A DNA stretch of 49,852 bases from Bacteroidales bacterium (lineage in GTDB: Bacteria; Bacteroidota; Bacteroidia; Bacteroidales; Paludibacteraceae), in contig JAATGT010000279.1 in the NCBI GenBank assembly GCA_015654525.1, forward strand, positions 1 through 49,852, given 5' to 3'. Below, one piece after another: positions 44,931 to 49,852 of this stretch; position 1 is the first letter of the stretch, and the number at the start of each line of letters is the position of its first letter. Below the pieces are notes generated by a model that was given only the letters and a program-made list of their open reading frames with translations, did not search any database and was not told the origin of the DNA. The translations under genes were made by a program, and so were the position numbers.

Positions 44931-45269
44931 CTATCAACAAGCTGTTGAAAACTTACTGAAAAGCTGTGATAGAAATATCATAACTTGATTTGGAAATACG
45001 AAAACTATATTCTCTTATCGATTGTTTTGATACCACCAAAATAGTTAGCACATTTTTAGTAGCTACTTTTTAACCTGTTTTGTGCAGTTATCAGCTGTCA
45101 GGTTAGTAAAAAGATACTAACTTTGCAGTTATAAACAAGATGTTGATAAAGTTTATACTAAGCTGTTTTACACTATATATTCAAAAAAATATTTGTTGAA
45201 AACAGCGCTTTCTTTTTTGATAAAGAATTATACAAGTATTTTGCTATATTTTTATGAACCTTATGAACA
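44931..45269. other. AT-rich region with DnaA-box-like 9-mers
   Basis: Words close to TTATnnACA or the reverse TGTnnATAA cluster here: CTATCAACA (44931), TGTTGAAAA (44943 and 45194), TTATAAACA (45129), TGTTGATAA (45141), and the tandem TTATGAACC-TTATGAACA (45252-45269). The 460-bp space is AT-rich and without genes. Genes to the left are mostly on the minus strand and genes to the right mostly on the plus strand, as around an origin. dnaA is not in the window, and only TTATCAACA is within one base of the usual TTATCCACA box. I hold this as a candidate only. Confidence 0.3.
45102..45124 (+). promoter_or_regulatory. inverted repeat overlapping a -7 box upstream of nadA
   Basis: GTTAGTA-aaaaga-TACTAAC (45102-45121) is a 7-bp inverted repeat whose right arm overlaps TAACTTTG (45117-45124), a TAnnTTTG -7 box. 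No clear TTG -33 box is seen. The position suits an operator that blocks the promoter. The leader to nadA would be about 210 nt. Confidence 0.4.
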
Positions 45270-45338
45270 GCCTATTATTATCTTCATAAGTTTTTTTGAA
45301 AAAATAAAAAGAATAATATTAATGTGTTTTTGAAAACT

Positions 45339-46274
45339 ATGAAAATGGACAAAACTCAACTTATAAAAGAAATCGCCCGGCTGAAAAAAGAAAAGAATGC
45401 CGTTATTATGGCGCATTATTACCAAACAGGCGATATACAGGATATAGCCGACCATGTGGGCGACAGTTTGGCTTTGGCTCAATGGGCTGCCAAAACAGAT
45501 GCCGACATTATTGTGCTTTGTGGCGTTCATTTTATGGGCGAAACTGCCAAAATTCTTTCTCCAACCAAAAAAGTACTTGTTCCCGACCTCAATGCCGGCT
45601 GCTCGCTTGCCGATAGCTGTCCTGCCGACGAGTTTGAGACCTTTACTAAGGCTCACCCTGATTATACAGTCATTTCGTATGTAAACACTACTGCGGCCGT
45701 AAAAGCACTCACCGATGTGGTGGTGACTTCGACCAATGCTAAGAAAATAGTGGATCAGTTCCCCAAAGATGCGAAATTAATCTTTGGACCGGATCGAAAT
45801 CTTGGAAATTATATCAACAGTGTTACCGGTCGTTCTATGTTACTTTGGGACGGAGCATGCCATGTACATGAGCAATTCTCTGTTGAAAAGTTGGTGAAAT
45901 TAAAATCGGAACATCCCGGTTCGTTGATTCTGGCTCACCCCGAATGTAAGAAAACGGTGCTGCTTATGGCCGATTTTATTGGAAGTACACAGGCATTGCT
46001 TAATTATGCAACCGATTCGGACAATAAATCATTTTTGGTAGCTACAGAATCAGGTATATTGCACGAAATGCAAAAACGAAATCCGGATAAAGAATTTATT
46101 CCTGTTCCGCCAAACGATAGTACCTGTGCTTGCAACGAATGCAACTTTATGCGTCTTAATACACTTGAAAAGCTATACAATTGTTTGAAGGATGAAACTC
46201 CTGAAATTTTAATTGATGAAGAAATACGGGTAAAAGCTGTAAAACCTATTCTGAGAATGTTGGAGATGAGTTGA
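45339..46274 (+). CDS. nadA: quinolinate synthase
   Basis: This 311-residue [4Fe-4S] enzyme makes quinolinate from iminoaspartate and dihydroxyacetone phosphate (de novo NAD). ATG 45339 ([15 protein letters not shown]) is chosen over a GTG at 45324; ATG 45345 is also possible. Motifs: [23 protein letters not shown] (key HYYQ...D), the first cluster Cys in [24 protein letters not shown], the second in [14 protein letters not shown], and CACNECNFM holding the third. nadB and nadC are not in the window. Own terminator follows. Confidence 0.95.
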   Translation: MKMDKTQLIKEIARLKKEKNAVIMAHYYQTGDIQDIADHVGDSLALAQWAAKTDADIIVLCGVHFMGETAKILSPTKKVLVPDLNAGCSLADSCPADEFETFTKAHPDYTVISYVNTTAAVKALTDVVVTSTNAKKIVDQFPKDAKLIFGPDRNLGNYINSVTGRSMLLWDGACHVHEQFSVEKLVKLKSEHPGSLILAHPECKKTVLLMADFIGSTQALLNYATDSDNKSFLVATESGILHEMQKRNPDKEFIPVPPNDSTCACNECNFMRLNTLEKLYNCLKDETPEILIDEEIRVKAVKPILRMLEMS

Positions 46275-46299
46275 TTTTATGCTTTAGAATAATTATAAT

Positions 46300-46338
46300 A
46301 AGCAGACTTTGATTAAAATGATCGGAGTCTGCTTTTTT
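46300..46338 (+). terminator. intrinsic terminator after nadA
   Basis: AAGCAGACT (46300-46308) pairs with AGTCTGCTT (46326-46334) around a 17-nt loop, then a T-run. It lies 26 bp past the nadA stop. Confidence 0.82.
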
Positions 46339-46390
46339 ATGCAATAAAGTATAGTTCATCGTGAACAACCAGAGCTCAAAACCGTTAAAC

Positions 46391-46424
46391 TAATGCCGGT
46401 TTTAGCAACTAATTTCCGGCATTA
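46391..46424 (+). promoter_or_regulatory. hairpin in the leader of the adenosyltransferase gene
   Basis: TAATGCCGG (46391-46399) pairs with CCGGCATTA (46416-46424), 20 bp before the start codon. It may regulate translation or stabilise the leader. The space is too short for a complete cobalamin riboswitch and no B12 box was recognised. Confidence 0.4.
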
Positions 46425-46443
46425 ATATTTAAAAATAGCATTT

Positions 46444-46971
46444 ATGAAGGACGGTTTATTACAAGTATATACAGGCGATGGAAAAGGAAAAACTACTGCA
46501 GCTTTTGGTTTGGCTTTTAGGGCTTATGGCAGAGGTTTTAAGGTAGCAGTGGTGCAGTTTATGAAAACATGGATTACAGGTGAAGTACAACTGGCCGAAA
46601 CATTGGAAAATTTTCATGTTAAGCGCATTGATACATCTCCAAAATTTACCTGGGAAATGAATGAAGCTGAGTTGGAGGAGCTGAGACTTGAAATAAGAAA
46701 AGGATTTGAATATGTACGCAATCTGGTGAAAGAGAATAAATATGATTTACTTGTTTTAGATGAAATTAATCATATTATCATCAAGGAATTTGTATCGAAA
46801 GAAGAAATTCTTGAATTTATTGATTCGAAGCCCGACACATTGGAAATAGTAATGACCGGTAGAAATGCGCCTGATTGGTTGATGGAAAAAGCCGATTTGG
46901 TAACCGAAATGAAGTGTATTAAACATCCGTTCGAAAAAGGGATTCCTGCCCGCGTAGGAATTGAAAAATAA
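46444..46971 (+). CDS. corrinoid adenosyltransferase (CobO/BtuR type)
   Basis: A 175-residue P-loop enzyme that adds adenosyl to cob(I)alamin or cobyrinic acid diamide. The Walker A variant GDGKGKTTAAFGLAFRAYG lies at about 11-29 (family form GxGKGKTTAAxGxAxRAxG). VVQFMKTWITGEV follows, then the Walker B-like YDLLVLDEINHII (about 100-112) and VMTGRNAPDWLMEKADLVTEM. The closing PFEKGIPARVGIEK matches CobO (GIxAxxGIExD) without the final Asp. Adenosylcobalamin would serve methylmalonyl-CoA mutase-type fermentation. Monocistronic. Confidence 0.92.
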   Translation: MKDGLLQVYTGDGKGKTTAAFGLAFRAYGRGFKVAVVQFMKTWITGEVQLAETLENFHVKRIDTSPKFTWEMNEAELEELRLEIRKGFEYVRNLVKENKYDLLVLDEINHIIIKEFVSKEEILEFIDSKPDTLEIVMTGRNAPDWLMEKADLVTEMKCIKHPFEKGIPARVGIEK

Positions 46972-47000
46972 TCAGCCGTATTTCTATCTATTTTGCTGTT

Positions 47001-47130
47001 AGAAATTGCTGCTGGCATACTGGCGGCTTTTCCGCCCCGGGCGGATTCATAAAACAGAGCGTTTTGGCTCTTTTCTCTTCGTCAGAAATTGCCGCCAAGG
47101 TGTGCGAGGCAATTCCGCCCCGGGCGAAAT
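47001..47130. repeat. pair of GC-rich direct repeats
   Basis: AGAAATTGCYGCC-like starts (47001 and 47084) and TTCCGCCCCGGGCG ends (about 47029-47043 and 47113-47126) are found twice in the same orientation, 83-84 bp apart. Each copy can form a GGCGG/CCGCC hairpin. The block is much richer in GC than its flanks and shows no reading frame. Confidence 0.65.
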
Positions 47131-47172
47131 TGCTTACAGTGGATTGGCAGCAATTTTTTCTTTGTTTTTCAC

Positions 47173-47203
47173 TTGAATTATTTGAAAATATGCTTTATAT
47201 TTG
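47173..47203 (+). promoter_or_regulatory. promoter of the AraC-like gene
   Basis: TTG (47173-47175), 20 bp, then TATATTTG (47196-47203) matches the Bacteroidota consensus. It lies 21 bp before the ATG. Confidence 0.65.
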
Positions 47204-47224
47204 CGGCATTAAACCTCAAATTTT

Positions 47225-47647
47225 ATGCGTATGAATATTACTTTCAAACAATATGCACCCGCCGACTTGTATATCGGTGTTGGAGAACCTGAAACGCTCG
47301 AAGCTGATAGCGAACAGGACGATGTTACCGGATTTCGTCCTATAGGTGGTCCTTTTCTGAATGCTTTTGTAAATAATCTGCATTATCTGGGCATACACTC
47401 AGCCGATTTTCATGCTAAAAAATTGGGTATTTCGTCTGACGATTTATGTTTAACTGTGCAGACACTTACAGGTATGTCTTATATCGAGTTTACTGCCCAA
47501 TATATTCTATTAATGGCTACCGACCTGCTAAAAAACAGGCAGCATACCGAATTGAAAGCGGTGGCTAAGCGCCTTGGTTTTGCAAGTTATTCGGGTTTTT
47601 ACCGGTTTATGCTTCGCAATGGAAAGGGAAAACCGAGTTGGATGTAG
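47225..47647 (+). CDS. small AraC-like DNA-binding protein
   Basis: A 140-residue protein starting MRMNITFKQYAPADLYIGVG (Met3 is also possible). Residues about 60-140 fit an AraC/XylS C-terminal domain with the first helix-turn-helix degenerate (AKKLGISSDDLCLTVQTLTG) and the second clear (ELKAVAKRLGFASYSGFYRF). There is no sensor domain of normal size; the first 60 residues may bind a partner. A stand-alone regulator with its own promoter; targets unknown. Confidence 0.7.
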   Translation: MRMNITFKQYAPADLYIGVGEPETLEADSEQDDVTGFRPIGGPFLNAFVNNLHYLGIHSADFHAKKLGISSDDLCLTVQTLTGMSYIEFTAQYILLMATDLLKNRQHTELKAVAKRLGFASYSGFYRFMLRNGKGKPSWM

Positions 47648-47705
47648 AATAAAGCGTACTTTATTTTTCTCAAACATTCTGTTAGGTGCTTCTGAAAATT
47701 ATATT

Positions 47706-47713
47706 TACTTTTG
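47706..47713 (+). promoter_or_regulatory. -7 box of the small barrel gene
   Basis: TACTTTTG fits TAnnTTTG and lies 47 bp before the ATG at 47761. No clear -33 TTG at the right distance. Confidence 0.4.
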
Positions 47714-47760
47714 CAAGGTTAGTAAATCAATTATGTTTGATTTGTAAAATTTGAATCATA

Positions 47761-48345
47761 ATGAACTGTAAAGTAATTATTTGTATAGCTGTTTTATTTT
47801 TAGGTATGAATGTTTTTGGACAAGATTTAAAGAAAGTCTATGTCGATGAAACATCTCAAACCAAGTCCTTGAACGGAACTGATAACAATGAAATAAGAAT
47901 AAACCTTTTAACTTCAGTTGTTGGTCTTCCCGAATTAAATTACGAAAGATTTCTTGCCGATAATATGGGAGTGGGTTTGGCCGTTGCTGTGTCTGTGGAT
48001 AAAATTGCAAGTATGTCTTTGCGATATATGGCCTTACCCTATTATCGCCTTTATTTTGGAAGTAAAAAAGCATCCGGGTTTTTTATTGAAGGAAATACGG
48101 CTTTGGTAAGGCAAAAGGAGCGAACTTATGATTTATCTTATGATAATATTAATAATACATATTATTATACTAACATTCGTATTCGGTCTACTACTAATTT
48201 TGGATTCGGTGTGGCTACCGGATTTAAATTTCTTAGTAAAAATGGTTTCGTTGGTGAAGTGTATTTAGGAGGAGGACGGCTGTTTGGTGATCCTATAGAC
48301 GATGCTTATCCAAGATTGGGTATAACATTAGGCAAACGATTTTAA
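47761..48345 (+). CDS. small outer-membrane beta-barrel protein (194 aa)
   Basis: Signal peptide MNCKVIICIAVLFLGMNVFG, cut before QDLKK. The mature part shows EIRINLLTSVVGLPELNYERFLADNMGVGL (start EIRINLLTSV), then alternating strands, and ends RLGITLGKRF with terminal Phe. This is the pattern of 8-stranded DUF3575-type outer-membrane proteins of Bacteroidota, but the family call is not certain. Closed by a terminator shared with the convergent U32 gene. Confidence 0.75.
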   Translation: MNCKVIICIAVLFLGMNVFGQDLKKVYVDETSQTKSLNGTDNNEIRINLLTSVVGLPELNYERFLADNMGVGLAVAVSVDKIASMSLRYMALPYYRLYFGSKKASGFFIEGNTALVRQKERTYDLSYDNINNTYYYTNIRIRSTTNFGFGVATGFKFLSKNGFVGEVYLGGGRLFGDPIDDAYPRLGITLGKRF

Positions 48346-48363
48346 ACTCATAAAAATGATATT

Positions 48364-48391
48364 AAAAAAGCGGATGTTACTCCGCTTTTTT
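48364..48391. terminator. bidirectional terminator overlapping the U32 stop codon
   Basis: AAAAAAGCGGA (48364-48374) pairs with TCCGCTTTTTT (48381-48391) around a 6-nt loop. It has A and T runs on both sides, so it can work in both directions. The minus-strand stop TAA (48379-48377) is in its loop, so the final codons of the U32 gene form one stem arm. Confidence 0.85.
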
Positions 48392-49639
48392 TGTGCCGTG
48401 TTCTGTTGGAACTATTTTAAACAGCTTATCGTTTCGCCGTATTAATTCATTGGTTTTTATAGAAAAATAAGTACCTTTTTCTACTTTGTCCACCGGTTCC
48501 AGTTTTACGCGAATTTCTTTTATCGTGTCTTCGTAAGCGCCGGTTGTTTCGCCGGTAATCAGTATTTCGTCGCCTACCGAAAGATATTGCGCTTCCAGTA
48601 AAAATTCGGCTACGCCTAGTTTGCTGAAGAAGTTGGTACATTTAGCAACATAAATTTTTTTGTGCGTAGCTTCCGAGCCGTAGTTCTTGCTCCATTCGCC
48701 CAGACGCTGTCCAAGGTAATAGCCGTTCCAAAATCCACGATTAAATACTTTGCTAAGGCGTTGGTCCCATTCGGTCACTTTCATGTCTGAAAACGTCCCG
48801 TTGATACATGATTCTATGGCTTCGTTGTAGCAACCTACTACCGTTTTTACGTATTCTGCTCCGCGGGCACGCCCTTCAATTTTGAATACACGCACACCGG
48901 CTTTCAGCATTTCGTCTACAAAGCCTATTGTTTTCAAGTCCTTGGGTGACATGATATATTCATTATCAACTTCCAGCTCTATTTCTGAATCTTTGTCTTT
49001 CACGGTATATCCCCGGCGGCAAATCTGGTTGCAGGCACCCCGGTTGGCCGATACGTTTTTTTCGTGCAGACTCAGGTAGCATTTACCCGAAACTGCCATG
49101 CACAGTGCGCCATGACAAAACATTTCGATGCGGATGGGTTGACCATTTTTACCCAGTATATTTTCTTTTTCTATTGCTTGATGAATTTCTGAAACTTGTT
49201 GCATGTTTAGTTCGCGAGCCAGCACTACTACATCGGCAAACTGTGCGTAAAACTTCAACGATTCTACGTTCGAAATATTTAATTGTGTGGATAGATGTAC
49301 TTCTACTCCAATGCTGTTGGCATACATCAATGCCGCTACATCGGCAGCAATAATAGCCGTTACTTCCGATTCTTTAGCCACATCAATAATCTCACGCATT
49401 AAAGTCAAATCATTGTCATATAAAATAGTATTGACGGTCAAGTAGCTTTTTACGTTGTTTTCGCGGCATATGCTGACAATTTTGCGTAAGTCTTCGGTTG
49501 TAAAATTGCTGCTGGATTTGCTTCGCATGTTCAGCTTTTCAATGCCGAAATATACCGAATCTGCACCGGCTTTGATGGCTGCCGAAAGACTTTCCCACGA
49601 ACCTGCAGGGGCCATGATTTCTATATCTTTTCTAATCAT
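48377..49639 (-). CDS. peptidase U32 family protein (TrhP/YegQ-like)
   Basis: A 420-residue protein: IEIMAPAGSWESLSAAIKAG, then ADSVYFGIEKLNMRS at the N-terminus. The U32 signature is EMFCHGALCMAVSGKCYLS at about 172-190, then NRGACNQICRRGY. Conserved Cys residues in these two blocks are present. A C-terminal beta-barrel (about 330-415, VGDEILITGETTG) is of the collagenase-like type. Relatives such as TrhP are needed for 5-hydroxyuridine at the tRNA wobble position; others were called collagenases. The tRNA role is the better guess. Confidence 0.88.
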   Translation of the reverse strand: MIRKDIEIMAPAGSWESLSAAIKAGADSVYFGIEKLNMRSKSSSNFTTEDLRKIVSICRENNVKSYLTVNTILYDNDLTLMREIIDVAKESEVTAIIAADVAALMYANSIGVEVHLSTQLNISNVESLKFYAQFADVVVLARELNMQQVSEIHQAIEKENILGKNGQPIRIEMFCHGALCMAVSGKCYLSLHEKNVSANRGACNQICRRGYTVKDKDSEIELEVDNEYIMSPKDLKTIGFVDEMLKAGVRVFKIEGRARGAEYVKTVVGCYNEAIESCINGTFSDMKVTEWDQRLSKVFNRGFWNGYYLGQRLGEWSKNYGSEATHKKIYVAKCTNFFSKLGVAEFLLEAQYLSVGDEILITGETTGAYEDTIKEIRVKLEPVDKVEKGTYFSIKTNELIRRNDKLFKIVPTEHGTKKAE

Positions 49640-49680
49640 TTTGTTCTTTAAATTATGAATTATGCATCTTTAATTATGCA

Positions 49681-49852
49681 TTATTTTACAAATTTCGGTG
49701 TCAGTTTTTCTATTGTAAAACTGATTCCAGCACGCAACTGTTGGTAATGAAAATCTTTAATGCCATATTGATATTGAGCGAAATAATTTATCTTTCCACT
49801 TTTAATGCTGAACTTTGTTGCATACACTAAAGGCGTATCACCATAATCGGGT
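49681..49852 (-). CDS. C-terminal part of an outer-membrane beta-barrel protein (truncated by window)
   Basis: The last 56 codons of a minus-strand gene are visible, ending with TAA at 49683-49681. The reading is PDYGDTPLVYATKFSIKSGK, then INYFAQYQYGIKDFHYQQLR, AGISFTIEKLTPKFVK. Alternating strands suggest an outer-membrane barrel end. The rest is outside the window, so the family cannot be told. It is upstream of the U32 gene on the same strand, 41 bp away. Confidence 0.6.
   Translation of the reverse strand, partial: PDYGDTPLVYATKFSIKSGKINYFAQYQYGIKDFHYQQLRAGISFTIEKLTPKFVK

Noticed and set aside
46339-46443. Cobalamin riboswitch before the adenosyltransferase gene
   Set aside because: Only about 105 bp with one simple hairpin; no B12 box or multi-stem fold recognised.

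Overview
The window looks like chromosomal DNA of a Bacteroidota member, most likely order Bacteroidales. The grounds are: AT-rich intergenic DNA without Shine-Dalgarno-like leaders; promoters of the Bacteroidota form TTG/TTTG - N19-20 - TAnnTTTG in front of pta, rpmH, purH and an AraC-like gene; outer-membrane beta-barrels; and lineage families such as DUF6261, a long RodA and a PASTA-RluD-Ddl-prenyltransferase operon. All names come from reading motifs by eye; no database was searched.

Layout. 0-1.1 kb: 3' part of an acyl-CoA synthetase. 1.1-6.9 kb: accessory block of uncharacterised minus-strand genes separated by palindromic REP-like clusters, together with a REP-associated tyrosine transposase (RAYT) that carries one REP unit inside its own reading frame. 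6.9-8.1 kb: gene desert with degenerate tandem repeats. 8.1-8.8 kb: upp. 8.8-14.9 kb: a module holding a Pls/PosA-type NRPS-like amino-acid polymer synthetase (adenylation + carrier + three membrane/beta-helix units) and a divergent VanZ-like gene, bracketed by two inverted copies of a structured non-coding element. 14.9-18.3 kb: dprA, a DUF4268 gene and purH. 18.3-24.2 kb: the elongasome operon mreB-mreC-mreD-mrdA-rodA. 24.2-27.9 kb: HGSNAT-like acyltransferase, TSUP permease, a broken repeat gene and DUF6261. 28.1-31.4 kb: pta - hydroxyacyl-CoA dehydrogenase - ackA, an acetate/acyl-phosphate operon. 31.6-34.5 kb: an outer-membrane protein with a ComEA-like helix-hairpin-helix plus a second barrel. 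34.7-40.4 kb: folate cyclo-ligase, then a minus-strand operon PASTA-rluD-ddl-prenyl synthase-unknown, and rpmH (L34). 40.5-44.8 kb: aspartyl protease/PDZ protein, a ferritin-VIT1 gene cut by an in-frame stop, an epimerase and an SDR. 44.9-49.9 kb: an AT-rich region with DnaA-box-like 9-mers, nadA, a corrinoid adenosyltransferase, an AraC-like protein, a small barrel, a U32 peptidase and the end of another barrel.

Most notable. (1) The Pls-like synthetase has a hand-derived specificity line-up of the basic-amino-acid type, so it may make a polycation; with VanZ it lies between inverted copies of a repeat. (2) That repeat folds into nested hairpins, and the two copies show a compensatory C-G to T-A change. 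(3) The RAYT gene contains its own REP. (4) A ComEA-like domain is joined to a barrel. (5) The ferritin-VIT1 gene has a stop at a predicted iron-ligand codon. No tRNA, rRNA or CRISPR array was seen.
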